Source: Bryobacterales bacterium
Lineage (GTDB): Bacteria > Acidobacteriota > Terriglobia > Bryobacterales > Bryobacteraceae
Direction: 5' to 3'
DNA: 39,937 nucleotides
Assembly (NCBI GenBank): GCA_027324255.1
Contig: DAHVTI010000067.1
Span: 1-39,937 of the forward strand
Shown here one piece after another: positions 1 to 8,741 of the stretch. Position numbers and translations under genes: made by a program. Under the pieces are notes generated by a model. The model was not told where the DNA came from and searched no databases. It saw nothing but the letters and a program-made list of their open reading frames with translations. The first letter of the stretch is position 1. The number at the start of each line of letters is the position of its first letter.

Positions 1-1
1 C

Positions 2-229
2 GGCGAGTGGAACACCATGGACATCGAGATCCGCGGCCCGCTCACCCGCATCTCCCTGAACGGTACCGTCGTCAATGAGTTCAAGGAGGGCCAGGCCGTC
101 CCCGAGCGCAAGCAGTGGTTCGAGCCCATCCGCGGCCCGCGCCCCGCCTCCGGCTATATTGGCCTCCAGAACCACGACCGCAGTTCCACCGTCTACTTCA
201 AGGCAGTCTCGGTCCGCTCCCTGAAGTGA
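2..229 (+). CDS. DUF1080 (3-keto-disaccharide hydrolase-like) protein, C-terminal fragment
   Basis: The window opens inside this gene, so only the last 75 or so residues are present. The reading frame enters with GEWNTMDIEIRG, followed by LNGTVVNEF and then GYIGLQNHDRSSTVYFKAVSV. These are the typical closing strands of the DUF1080 concanavalin-like jelly-roll, in which 'GEWN', 'LNG' and 'GxIGLQNH' recur. DUF1080 proteins are usually exported and linked to sugar turnover, and some have been shown to act on 3-keto-glycosides; substrate cannot be told here. The N-terminus, any signal peptide and the catalytic part lie outside the window. The gene ends 13 bases before the convergent PEP-CTERM gene. 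Confidence 0.75.
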   Translation, partial: GEWNTMDIEIRGPLTRISLNGTVVNEFKEGQAVPERKQWFEPIRGPRPASGYIGLQNHDRSSTVYFKAVSVRSLK

Positions 230-242
230 GGCCGCGGCTCGC

Positions 243-863
243 TCATCTCCTCCGGCGCGTCAGCAGGGCTGTGCCCACCAGTCCGAGTCCCAGTAGCGTC
301 ATGCCCCCCGGTTCCGGGATGTCCTGCACATCGACGAAATAGCCCGCGCCCGTGTCCTCGTAGAAATTCGGCCCGATGGTGTTGAACGACCCCGCATCAA
401 ACGGATCGCCCACACTCCCCAGGAAATACTTCGAGAAAACGGACACAACCACCGAGTACGTGCCTGGGCCCAGCACCAGTGGCGGCTGCCCTCCCGGCGT
501 ATACCCTATCGTTGAGTCAACGCATCCGAAGAGCCCCGGGTTGCCGGGCGGGCACAACCCGTCGTCCTGGTCCGTGATGAACGCGGTGGACGCCGGAGCG
601 GCGATGGCGTCCCCGCTGAACAGCCAAATCACCGGATCGAAGTTTCCGCCCGCGACTGTTGTGCCGTTGGAAGCCATCCCGCCGCCGTGGCTCCAGGTCT
701 GGATCCAGACCCAGGTCGGACCGCTCAGCGTAAACGTGCCGATGCCGAGCTGGTCGGCATCGGCGAGAGTGCCCTCGATCGTCGTAATCGTGGCCGCTCC
801 GCACGGGAGCGGAAAGGCCAGCAGCGCCACAAGCGCCAACTGGCAGAATCTGCTGTAGTGCAT
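243..863 (-). CDS. PEP-CTERM sorting-domain protein (DVUA0089-like)
   Basis: Exported protein of about 206 residues. The chosen ATG at 863 has GGAGGAGA 7 bases upstream; the frame extends 12 codons further up without such a site. A signal peptide (LALVALLAFPLPCGA) is followed by a beta-rich body with TFTLSGPTWVWIQTWSHGGG and NFDPVIWLFSGD, resembling the DVUA0089 family of PEP-CTERM proteins. The C-terminus is a full sorting signal: IPEPGG, a hydrophobic stretch (MTLLGLGLVGTALL) and a final TRRRR. In this system an exosortase, not present here, recognises the PEP motif and the protein goes to the envelope or extracellular matrix. The ligand is unknown. It is divergent from the lipoprotein gene at 1010. 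Confidence 0.85.
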   Translation of the reverse strand: MHYSRFCQLALVALLAFPLPCGAATITTIEGTLADADQLGIGTFTLSGPTWVWIQTWSHGGGMASNGTTVAGGNFDPVIWLFSGDAIAAPASTAFITDQDDGLCPPGNPGLFGCVDSTIGYTPGGQPPLVLGPGTYSVVVSVFSKYFLGSVGDPFDAGSFNTIGPNFYEDTGAGYFVDVQDIPEPGGMTLLGLGLVGTALLTRRRR

Positions 864-1009
864 GGGTTCTTCTCCTCCGGAAGACTGGCTCGTAGTCAAC
901 CCTTGCCCAAACGCGCCTGTTCAATGTTGCGAAGCCGCCGCGCCGGGATCAATCCTTGCTTTGGTAAAGTGGGCCTTTCCTTCGCCTGCGATACCCTGGA
1001 GGCAAAGCC

Positions 1010-1969
1010 ATGCGCTGCCGATCCGCCGTCCTCCTGCTGTCAGCCGCGATCCTGTTCGCTGCCGGATGCCGCCGCGAGCCCACCAACGCTCGCGTCGACG
1101 CAGCCATCGCTCCCCTCATCCCCGCCGATACCGCCGCGCTCGCCGGACTCCGTCTCGACCGCCTCAAGAACACACCGTTCTTCCACCAGTACGTCGAAGG
1201 CCGCCGCATCTCGGCCCTCAACGATTTCAAGGCGAAAACCGGCCTCGACCCCGTCCAGGACGTCTGGGAAGCCGTCTGGGCCTTCCGCCCCGCCCACTCC
1301 GTGGTCTTCATCCGCGGCAAGTTCGGCGGCGAATTCGGCCTCGAGCCCCGCTTCAACGTCCCCGGCATCCAGCGTATGAGCTACAAGGGATACTACATCC
1401 TCCACCAGGAGGGCCGCGGCGTTCTCTTTCTGAATACGGGCGTCGCCGTGGCCGGCGCCGTCTCCGACCTCCAGGCCGCCGTCGATCAGCGCGATCAGCC
1501 CGGCGCCGCGCCCCCCGCCGCCCTCATCGATCTCGTCGCCTCGCTCCCCGCCTGCCACGCCTATGCCGTCACGCTCAACGGCGGCTCTGTCGCCGCCGGA
1601 CTCCCCCGTGAAGGCCAGATGGGCAACTTCGCCCGCATGGCCAGCACTCTCGGAAAAGCCACACTCTATGCTGATCTGACGGAAGGCATCAACCTGCAGG
1701 GCGAAGCCAGTTACCCCGACGCCGCTGTCGCCCGCCAGGTCCAGGACACCGTTCGCGGCCTCGTCGGCATCCTCCGCCTCCGCACCCCGCAGGACCGGCC
1801 CGATCTGCTCCGCCTCTACGACGCCATCCACGTCACCGCCCAGGAAGGCCGCGTCAGCCTCACCGCCAACGCGCCGTTCGAACTCGTCGATCAGGTCGTG
1901 CGCGCGCTGCCTACTTCTTCGCGGCCGGAATCGCGTCCCCCAGATTCATCGAGCCCCCGCCCTCGCTGA
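1010..1969 (+). CDS. Putative periplasmic lipoprotein of unknown function
   Basis: A 319-residue protein whose N-terminus (MRCRSAVLLLSAAILFAAGC) is a lipoprotein signal peptide with lipobox AAGC, so Cys20 is the probable lipidation site. GGAGG lies 7 bases before the ATG. The body starts with an IPADTAALAGLRLDRLKNTPFF segment; I have an impression of similar unannotated acidobacterial lipoproteins but recognise no named domain. No catalytic motif is visible. The tail is Ser/Pro/Arg-rich (RPESRPPDSSSPRPR) and runs on the opposite strand of the ferredoxin gene, overlapping it by 59 bases. That tail may be low-value sequence created when the stop codon moved. A role in the envelope is inferred only from the lipobox. 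Confidence 0.75.
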   Translation: MRCRSAVLLLSAAILFAAGCRREPTNARVDAAIAPLIPADTAALAGLRLDRLKNTPFFHQYVEGRRISALNDFKAKTGLDPVQDVWEAVWAFRPAHSVVFIRGKFGGEFGLEPRFNVPGIQRMSYKGYYILHQEGRGVLFLNTGVAVAGAVSDLQAAVDQRDQPGAAPPAALIDLVASLPACHAYAVTLNGGSVAAGLPREGQMGNFARMASTLGKATLYADLTEGINLQGEASYPDAAVARQVQDTVRGLVGILRLRTPQDRPDLLRLYDAIHVTAQEGRVSLTANAPFELVDQVVRALPTSSRPESRPPDSSSPRPR

Positions 1970-2306
1970 CGTAGTTCCGGTTCCACGACGGAATCTCCAC
2001 CACCACTTCGCCCTCCTGGACAAAATGCGCCTGGCAGCCCAGCCTGCTCCCCAGTTGCAGGTCCGCCGCCATGTCCAACCGGTCCGCCTCGTCGTCGTCC
2101 ATCTCACTCAGGAACTCCGCCCCGCTCTTCACCACCACGTGGCAGGTCGTGCAGGCGCAATTACCCCCGCAGGCGTGCTCCAGGTGGAAGCCCTCGTTCA
2201 GGCCGATGTCCAGGATCGACTTCGGCTTGCCGTGCTCGTGATACGGCAATGCATCGAGGTTGAATTCGTAGCTGATGTTTGCAGGAAGGACGGTTAGCTT
2301 CGCCAC
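1911..2306 (-). CDS. [2Fe-2S] ferredoxin, ISC/adrenodoxin type
   Basis: Small electron carrier of about 131 residues. The cluster motif is seen as HACGGNCACTTCH, giving C-x5-C-x2-C, with the fourth ligand further on in SRLGCQAHF. This spacing and the following Asp/Glu-rich helix (FLSEMDDDEADRLD) are those of ISC-type ferredoxins, which pass electrons for Fe-S cluster assembly or to oxygenases. The start is chosen at GTG 2306, giving MAKLTVLPANISYEF, the usual beginning of the fold. GGGAG sits only 2 bases upstream, so the start is not secure; a TTG at 2336 would add ten residues that do not fit the family. No isc genes are adjacent. The 3' end overlaps the convergent lipoprotein gene by 59 bases. 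Confidence 0.9.
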   Translation of the reverse strand: MAKLTVLPANISYEFNLDALPYHEHGKPKSILDIGLNEGFHLEHACGGNCACTTCHVVVKSGAEFLSEMDDDEADRLDMAADLQLGSRLGCQAHFVQEGEVVVEIPSWNRNYVSEGGGSMNLGDAIPAAKK

Positions 2307-2445
2307 GTCTCCCAGTATATCGCAATCTACGACCAAAGTGGTCTGATATTACGCCGCCCACCACAAAACCCGCCCCTGCGGCCCGGCCGCTCGGTCCTTC
2401 GCCCCCCTCCGCGCTAAACTATTGTTTTACGAGGTCCCTTCCCCC

Positions 2446-4410
2446 GTGTTCCATTACATTGAAGAGCAGTTGCGCCAAAGCTTTGCGGCATTCCTTTCCT
2501 CCACGTACGGCGTGGATGTCCCCGTCGTGGTCGAGCAGCCCAAGCAAACTTCCTTTGGCGAGTTCGCCCTGCCCGTCGCGTTTGCCCTGGCGCGCCAGTT
2601 GAGGAAAGCGCCCCGCGCCATTGCCGAGGAGTTGGCCGCCAAGCTTCCGCCGAACCCCGGCGTTGCGTCCGTTGAAGTGGCCGGCAACGGCTATCTGAAC
2701 GTCCGCCTCGACCGCGGCCTCTACGCCGCCGCCCTGCTCTCCGGTGAAGGCTCCAGCCCCGCCGGCGCCGCCGCCGGCAAGGTGATCGTCGAGCACACCA
2801 ACATCAATCCCAACAAGGCCGCCCACATCGGCCACCTCCGCAACTCCGTCCTCGGCGATACCTTCGTGCGCATGCTGCGCGCCTCCGGCCGCCCGGTCGA
2901 GGTGCAGAACTACATCGACAACACCGGCGTCCAGGTGGCCGACGTCGTGGTCGGCTTCCACTACCTCGAACAAAAGTCGCCCGCCGACGTCGCTGCCCTC
3001 ATCAGCCAGCCCCGCTTCGACTACTACTGCTGGGACCTTTACGCCCGCACCTCGCAGTACTACACCACCAACCCCGACGCCATCCAGTGGCGCCGCGACA
3101 CCCTTCACGCCATCGAGCACGGCGAAGGCGTGCTCGCCGAGCTCGGCCACCTCATTGCGGACGCCATCGTCGAGTGCCACCTTGACACCATGCTCCGCCT
3201 CGGCATCGTCTACGACGTCCTGCCGCGCGAAAGCGAAATCCTCCACCTGAAGTTCTGGGCCAGGGCCTTCGAGCAGCTCAAGGAGCGCCAGGCCGTGTAC
3301 TTCGTGGACGAGGGCAAGAACCAGGGCTGCTGGGTGATGGCCGCCTCCCACTTCCGCGACTCCGCCACCGGCGAGGAGGGCGACGACGACGCCAAGGTCA
3401 TCGTCCGCTCCAACGGCACCGTCACCTATGTCGGCAAGGACATCGCCTACCAGATGTGGAAGTTCGGCCTCCTCGGCCTCGACTTCCACTACAAGCCCTT
3501 GCGCACTTACCCGGACGGCCACGAAGCCTGGGTCGCCACCGACGAGCCTTGCGAGCTGCCCGCCCCCGCTTTCGGCGGCGGCGCCGAGGTCTACAACGTC
3601 ATCGACTCCCGCCAGTCCTACCTCCAGGACGTCGTCGTCGCCGGCCTCCGTGCCCTCGGCTACGCGAGCCAGGCCGATCACTCCATCCACTTCTCCTACG
3701 AGATGGTCGCTCTCTCGCCCCGCACCTGCATCGAGCTCGGCATCGCACTCTCAGAGGAGGACAGGAAGCGCCCCTACGTCGAAGTCAGCGGCCGCAAGGG
3801 TCTCGGCGTCAAGGCCGACGACCTCATCGACAAGCTCATCGAGAAGGCCAAGGCCGAGGTGGACTCCCGCCACCCCGCCAAGCCCGAGGAAGAGCGCCTC
3901 CGCATCGCCACCCAAATCGCCATCGGCGCCCTGCGCTACTTCCTGCTGAAGTTCACCCGCAACACCGTCATCGCCTTCGACCTCCAGGAGGCCCTCAGCT
4001 TCGAAGGCGAGACCGGCCCCTACGTCCAATACGCCGCCGTGCGCGCCCGCAACATCCTTCGCAAGCTCGCCGAGCGCGGCGAAACCCTGCCCGAGTTCTC
4101 CGCCGCCCTCGACTCCGCCGCCATGCACCGCCAGCTACAGGCCGAGGACTTCTGGCAGCTCCTCCTCGCCGCCTCCAAGTCCGGCACCGCGCTGGCCTCC
4201 GCCCTCTCCGCCGGCGAGCCCTCCCACATGGCCCGCTACGCTTTCCAGCTCGCCCAGGCCTTCAACGCCTTTTACCACGACTATCCCATCCTGGCCGAAG
4301 AGAACCCCGAAAAGCGCACTTTCCTGCTCTGGCTCGCCGTCTACTTCAAGGAGCAACTCGAGCGCACCCTGGAGCAGGTGCTCGGCATCCCTGTCCCGGA
4401 GTACATGTAG
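2446..4410 (+). CDS. argS: Arginyl-tRNA synthetase
   Basis: Class I aminoacyl-tRNA synthetase that charges tRNA-Arg in the cytosol. Seen in order: the N-terminal additional domain ending in VEVAGNGYLNVRL, then VEHTNINPNKAAHIGHLRN with the HIGH signature (residues about 127-130), then the conserved VEVQNYIDNTGVQVADVV. The C-terminal anticodon-binding domain includes FEGETGPYVQYAAVRARN and ends EQVLGIPVPEYM. ArgS usually lacks a clean KMSKS, and none is seen. At about 654 residues it is longer than the usual 550-590, with extra sequence between roughly residues 160 and 270. GTG 2446 is preferred because GAGG lies 11 bases upstream; a TTG at 2422 is in frame. The gene ends tail-to-tail with the helicase gene, 7 bases apart. 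Confidence 0.96.
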   Translation: MFHYIEEQLRQSFAAFLSSTYGVDVPVVVEQPKQTSFGEFALPVAFALARQLRKAPRAIAEELAAKLPPNPGVASVEVAGNGYLNVRLDRGLYAAALLSGEGSSPAGAAAGKVIVEHTNINPNKAAHIGHLRNSVLGDTFVRMLRASGRPVEVQNYIDNTGVQVADVVVGFHYLEQKSPADVAALISQPRFDYYCWDLYARTSQYYTTNPDAIQWRRDTLHAIEHGEGVLAELGHLIADAIVECHLDTMLRLGIVYDVLPRESEILHLKFWARAFEQLKERQAVYFVDEGKNQGCWVMAASHFRDSATGEEGDDDAKVIVRSNGTVTYVGKDIAYQMWKFGLLGLDFHYKPLRTYPDGHEAWVATDEPCELPAPAFGGGAEVYNVIDSRQSYLQDVVVAGLRALGYASQADHSIHFSYEMVALSPRTCIELGIALSEEDRKRPYVEVSGRKGLGVKADDLIDKLIEKAKAEVDSRHPAKPEEERLRIATQIAIGALRYFLLKFTRNTVIAFDLQEALSFEGETGPYVQYAAVRARNILRKLAERGETLPEFSAALDSAAMHRQLQAEDFWQLLLAASKSGTALASALSAGEPSHMARYAFQLAQAFNAFYHDYPILAEENPEKRTFLLWLAVYFKEQLERTLEQVLGIPVPEYM

Positions 4411-4417
4411 CCGCTGC

Positions 4418-7400
4418 TCAGCTCAGCAGCAGTTCCAGGTCCTCCCGCTTCAAATCGCGCAGCAGGCTGTTGTCCTCCCCAATGATCGAGTCCGCCAGCT
4501 CCCGCTTCGTCTTCTGCAACTCCAGGACCTTCTCTTCCACCGTCCCCCGCGTGATCAGCCGGTAGGCGAACACGTTCCGCGTCTGCCCGATGCGGTGCGC
4601 GCGGTCCACCGCCTGCGCCTCCACCGCCGGGTTCCACCACGGGTCCAGCAGGAACACGTACTCCGCCGCCGTCAGGTTCAGCCCCAGCCCGCCCGCCTTC
4701 AGGCTGATCAGGAACAGCCCGCACCCGGCGTCGTTCTGGAACCGCTCCACCGGCGCCCGCCGGTCCCGCGTCGCCCCGTCCAGGTACTCGTGGTCGATCT
4801 TCTTCGCCCGCAGCCTCTCCCGCACCAGGGCCAGCAGCGAGGTGAACTGTGAAAACACCAGCGCCTTGCTGCCTTCTTCGCGGATCTCCTCGATGCGCGC
4901 CAGCAGCTCTTCCAGCTTCGCGCTCGGCTCGTTCCGCTTCCGTGCGTCCAGCAGCGCCGGGTGGCACGCCGCCTGCCTCAGCCGCAGCAGCGCCTCCAGC
5001 ACGTGCATCTTCGACTTCGCCAGCCCCTGCCGCGCCACCCGCCCCAGCAGCGACTCCCGGTAGTGCCGCCGCAACTCCTCGTATTGCTTCCGCTGCTTCT
5101 CTTCCATCTCGCAGAAGATCGTCTGCTCCGACTTCTCCGGCAGCTCCGCTGCCACCTGCTTCTTCGTCCTGCGCAGGATGAACGGCCGCAGCGCGCTGCC
5201 CAGCAGCGCCCGTGTCTCCGCGTCCGGATTGCGCGCCAGCCCGCCCGTCAGCTTCAGCGCCTTGGCTTCCCCCAGCATGCCCGGATTGAGAAACTCGAAC
5301 AGGCTCCACAGTTCGCCCAGGTGGTTCTCCACCGGCGTTCCGCTCAGCGCCAGCCGGTGCCGCCCCCGCAGCAGCCGCGCCGCCTTGGCCGACTCCGTCG
5401 ACGGGTTTTTGATCGCCTGCGCCTCGTCCAGCACGACGTAGTCGAACTCGAAATCCTTGAACTCCACCACATCGCGCCGCAGCGTGCCGTACGTGGTCAG
5501 CACCACGTCGTAGTCCTTGATCAACGCCGCGTCCCGCTCCAGCCCTGTGTGCTCCAGCACTCTCAGCCGCGGCGTGAACCGCGCCGCCTCCTCCTTCCAA
5601 TTGAACATCAGCGACTTCGGCGCCACCACCAGCGACACGCCCGCGCCTTCCTGTCGCCTCTGCTCCAGCGCCGCCAGCACCTGCGCCGTCTTGCCCACGC
5701 CCATGTCGTCCGCCAGACATCCCCCGAAGCCGAACTCCCGCAGGAACCCGATCCACCCCAGCCCTTCTTTCTGGTATCCGCGCAGCGCCCCTTCGAACCC
5801 CTCCGGCTGCTCCGCGGCCGCGATCCCCCGGAACGAGCCCAGTTTCGCCCGCAGCCGCTGGAACGCCTCGTCGCAGGTCGCCTCCGGCTGCGCCGCCAGC
5901 AGCGCGTCCAGCAGTCCCGCCTGCCCGCGCCGGAACCGCAGCTTCTCCTCTTCCGCCTGACCCATGCCCGCAATCGTGCCCAGCCGCGCCAGCCACTCCT
6001 CCGGCAGCAGTCCGTAGGTGCCGTCCCCCAGCCGCACCAGCGTCTCCCCGCGCCGCAGCGCCGCCAGCAGCTCCGGCAGAGTGGCGCTGATGCCGCCGTA
6101 GTCCACCTCGCCGTGCAGGTCGAACCAGTCCACGCCACTCGACACGGAAAGCCGGCTGGTCCCCGGCTTGCGAAACGCCTTGCCTTCGGCCTCCACGTGC
6201 CAGCCTTCCAGCAGCAGTTCCCGCACCACCTTCGGCAGGCTCTTGATCCCTATCCGCCACCCGCCCTTTTCCACCAGTGGCCGCAGTCCAGCCGCCCGCA
6301 GCCGCTGCTCGGCCTTCTCTTCCGCCGCCGCGTCCCGCACTACCAGCACCCGCTCGGCCTCCACCCAGCGGTTGCCCGCCGCCTGGTCCATCCACCCCAG
6401 GCCGTAGTCCAGCAGCAGCTTACCCTCGAAATACTCCTCGCCCCAGTGTTCCTTCTTCTGCTTCACGCGCAGTCCCGTGCGCGGCGCCGTCCGCCGCTCC
6501 TCAAAGCGCAGCGGCTCGTCCACCTCCAGCGGCGGCAGCGTGCCCGATTCGAGCAGCCGCTTCAGCGCCGCGTCCCGCATCCGGTCCGGAAACCGGATCT
6601 GCTTCAACTCCCGCATCCGCAGCATCCAGCCCGCCGCGCCGCCGTGCCAGAAGCGCGCCAGCCGCCCCCGCGCCACCATCAGCCCCGCCGCCGTCAGCAC
6701 CGTGGCCTCGTCCGCTTCCATCCGTTCCTCTCCGCGCCGGAACGCACCCCGGATCGCCCACTGGTCGCGCTCGTCCTGCTTCACCTCCAGCGTGAAGACC
6801 CACGGCTCGCCCCCATCCCAATCGAGCGGCCTCGCCCGCTTGGCCGCATACGGCTCGCCCAGCCACAGCCGCCCGGCCTCGGCCAGGGCCGGCAGGTACT
6901 TCAGCGCCAGCACCTCCGGCAGCATCCGCTGCTTCGACATCTGCCGCCCGCCGTAATAGCTGTAGCCGTCCAGGCTCCCGTGGATCGCCGCCAGCGCCTC
7001 CCGGTCCAGCCGATCCGGAAGTAACGCCACGTTGTCGGTGGAGACCGAGTAGTCCTTCAGCACGCTCCACTCACCGTCTTTCTTCCTCGTCCGGTGCTGC
7101 AGTTCGATCACCGCCCGGCTGCTCCGCATGCTCGCCGCCGGGTCCAGCACGTAGATGATTTCGAACTCCCCCGCCGGCAGGCCCTGCTGCGAAAGCGGCG
7201 CCGCCGGCCGCAACTGCGACACCGAGTCGATCGCCTCCTGCCACTCCGGCACCGGCGGCACCACGCTCTGCCTGCCCGGCGCCGGTTCGTCGAAATATGG
7301 GAACCCGTCGTCGTCCTCCGCCATTCCGGAGTCCACCTCCATCATCGGGTCCAGTTCGTCATTCAGGTCCAGCCTCGGCGTCTCTTTCGCGTCCTCCAGC

Positions 7401-7669
7401 CCGCCCTTGACGTCCACCGCCACCACGGCCGCCCAGATGTGCTTGCACGTCCCTTCGTCCTCGAAGTAGGGGCAATCGCACTGGACCTTCAGGTCTGTCC
7501 CATCGAATTGCAGAATCACGTCGTAGGGCCGCGTGCCCCGCACAACCGCGTACACCCAGTCGCGCCGGGCTTCTCGCACCGCCACCTTGTCCGACCAGAA
7601 GAGCTGATTGCCCCGCGTGCGGATCGGCTGCGCCACCTGCGCCGCCAGCTTCGAAACCAAGGTATACAC
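4418..7669 (-). CDS. SWIM zinc-finger SNF2-family helicase/ATPase
   Basis: Large DNA-translocating ATPase of the Swi2/Snf2 (RapA/HepA-like) group, about 1083 residues. Near the N-terminus a SWIM zinc site is seen as CDCPYFEDEGTCKH (CxC...CxH). A long middle part of about 500 residues follows with no motif I recognise. Then come the SNF2 motor motifs: ADDMGVGKT (Walker A, about residue 660), VLDEAQAIKN (DEAQ box, about 750), LSGTPVENHLGELWSLF, LVFSQFTSLL, and DPWWNPAVEAQAVDRAHRIGQ (motifs V-VI). Bacterial members with this SWIM-plus-SNF2 layout are common but poorly characterised; remodelling of protein-DNA or polymerase-DNA complexes is inferred. GTG 7669 is preferred because GAGG lies 9 bases upstream; TTG 7678 is the alternative but abuts that site. 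Divergent from the UroD gene at 7730. Confidence 0.92.
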   Translation of the reverse strand: MYTLVSKLAAQVAQPIRTRGNQLFWSDKVAVREARRDWVYAVVRGTRPYDVILQFDGTDLKVQCDCPYFEDEGTCKHIWAAVVAVDVKGGLEDAKETPRLDLNDELDPMMEVDSGMAEDDDGFPYFDEPAPGRQSVVPPVPEWQEAIDSVSQLRPAAPLSQQGLPAGEFEIIYVLDPAASMRSSRAVIELQHRTRKKDGEWSVLKDYSVSTDNVALLPDRLDREALAAIHGSLDGYSYYGGRQMSKQRMLPEVLALKYLPALAEAGRLWLGEPYAAKRARPLDWDGGEPWVFTLEVKQDERDQWAIRGAFRRGEERMEADEATVLTAAGLMVARGRLARFWHGGAAGWMLRMRELKQIRFPDRMRDAALKRLLESGTLPPLEVDEPLRFEERRTAPRTGLRVKQKKEHWGEEYFEGKLLLDYGLGWMDQAAGNRWVEAERVLVVRDAAAEEKAEQRLRAAGLRPLVEKGGWRIGIKSLPKVVRELLLEGWHVEAEGKAFRKPGTSRLSVSSGVDWFDLHGEVDYGGISATLPELLAALRRGETLVRLGDGTYGLLPEEWLARLGTIAGMGQAEEEKLRFRRGQAGLLDALLAAQPEATCDEAFQRLRAKLGSFRGIAAAEQPEGFEGALRGYQKEGLGWIGFLREFGFGGCLADDMGVGKTAQVLAALEQRRQEGAGVSLVVAPKSLMFNWKEEAARFTPRLRVLEHTGLERDAALIKDYDVVLTTYGTLRRDVVEFKDFEFDYVVLDEAQAIKNPSTESAKAARLLRGRHRLALSGTPVENHLGELWSLFEFLNPGMLGEAKALKLTGGLARNPDAETRALLGSALRPFILRRTKKQVAAELPEKSEQTIFCEMEEKQRKQYEELRRHYRESLLGRVARQGLAKSKMHVLEALLRLRQAACHPALLDARKRNEPSAKLEELLARIEEIREEGSKALVFSQFTSLLALVRERLRAKKIDHEYLDGATRDRRAPVERFQNDAGCGLFLISLKAGGLGLNLTAAEYVFLLDPWWNPAVEAQAVDRAHRIGQTRNVFAYRLITRGTVEEKVLELQKTKRELADSIIGEDNSLLRDLKREDLELLLS

Positions 7670-7729
7670 TTGCGCCAACCTCTATCCTACCGTTAAATCG
7701 AAAATGATCTAATAGCATCGGAAACCCCG

Positions 7730-8695
7730 ATGAAGATCGCCTTCAATCCGTCCGTCTACGAACACGCCGCCCGCTTCGCCGGACACACCCCCTGGGAGAC
7801 CTCCCGCGACCCCGAGCTCATCTTCCGCGGCCACCGCGACGCCTGGCTCGAATATCGCCATACCCCCATCGTCGTCGGCATCGACATCTACAACCTCGAG
7901 GCCGAAGCCTACGGCGCCCGCATCAGTGTCCCCGGCGGCGACGGCATCCCCGCGGTGTTCGAACCCCTCTTTTCCACCCTCGAGGACGCCCTCGGCATCC
8001 GCCCCTTTCACCCGGTGCGCGACGGCCGCCTCGCCATGATCATCGACGCCGGCCGCCGCCTCAAAGCCGAACTCCCAGGCGCGGATGTCCGCATCCCCGT
8101 CGCCGGACCCTTCTCCATCGCCTTCAACCTCCGCGGCATCTCCCGCCTCTGCGAGGACGTCGCCGACCGCCCCGCCGACGTCGCCCGCTTTCTCATGCTC
8201 CTCGCCGAAAACCAGACCGCCTTCACCCGCGCCATCCTCGCCGCCGGCCTCGACGTGGCCTTCTTCGAGTCCGCCGCCGCCCCGCCCCTGCTCTCCCCCC
8301 GCCAGTTTCACAACGTTGAAATGCCCGCCCTCCGCCGCATCCTCGAACTCACCGCCGGCGAAGCCGGCCACCCCGTGCCCTGCATCATGGGCGGCAACAC
8401 CTACCCCATCCTCGACGACATCCTCGCCACCGGCACCGGCTACGTCGTCTGCAACGTCGAAACCAACCAGCAGGCCTTCGTCGACAAGCTCTGCGCCGTG
8501 AAACCTGCCGTCAACGTCCGCATCAACATGGATCCCCGCATCGTCGCCTGCCACGATCCCGCCGCTATCTACGCCGAAATCGACCGCATCCTCGCCATCG
8601 CCGCCGGCCGCCCCAACTGCCTCATGGGCACCGGCTGCCTGCCTCTCGAAACCCCGCCCTCCAACATCCGCCTCATCCGCGAATACCTCGCGTAA
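7730..8695 (+). CDS. Uroporphyrinogen decarboxylase (UroD) superfamily protein
   Basis: A 321-residue TIM-barrel protein of the UroD superfamily, which holds haem-pathway HemE and also cobalamin-linked methyltransferases such as MtaA. Visible landmarks are RIPVAGPFSIAFNLRG, the ESAAAPPLLSPRQFHNVEMPAL segment split across the barrel, CIMGGNTYPILDDILATG, and the C-terminal NCLMGTGCLPLETPPSNI. The conserved 'SP..F' and 'GT-C-P.TP..N' turns fit the methyltransferase-like side better than true HemE, because the HemE N-terminal substrate motif is absent. Substrate is unknown. It starts 60 bases from the divergent helicase gene and is followed 46 bases later by a second UroD-family gene, so the two are probably co-transcribed. 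Confidence 0.85.
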   Translation: MKIAFNPSVYEHAARFAGHTPWETSRDPELIFRGHRDAWLEYRHTPIVVGIDIYNLEAEAYGARISVPGGDGIPAVFEPLFSTLEDALGIRPFHPVRDGRLAMIIDAGRRLKAELPGADVRIPVAGPFSIAFNLRGISRLCEDVADRPADVARFLMLLAENQTAFTRAILAAGLDVAFFESAAAPPLLSPRQFHNVEMPALRRILELTAGEAGHPVPCIMGGNTYPILDDILATGTGYVVCNVETNQQAFVDKLCAVKPAVNVRINMDPRIVACHDPAAIYAEIDRILAIAAGRPNCLMGTGCLPLETPPSNIRLIREYLA

Positions 8696-8741
8696 TTCGC
8701 GTTTATTCCGGACCAGCCAATCTGATATCGTGTTTGCGGCT

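Noticed and set aside
2419-3690. Long minus-strand frame opposite argS
   Set aside because: It is a Val/Gly/Asp-rich shadow of argS with no family resemblance; argS motifs are unmistakable on the other strand.
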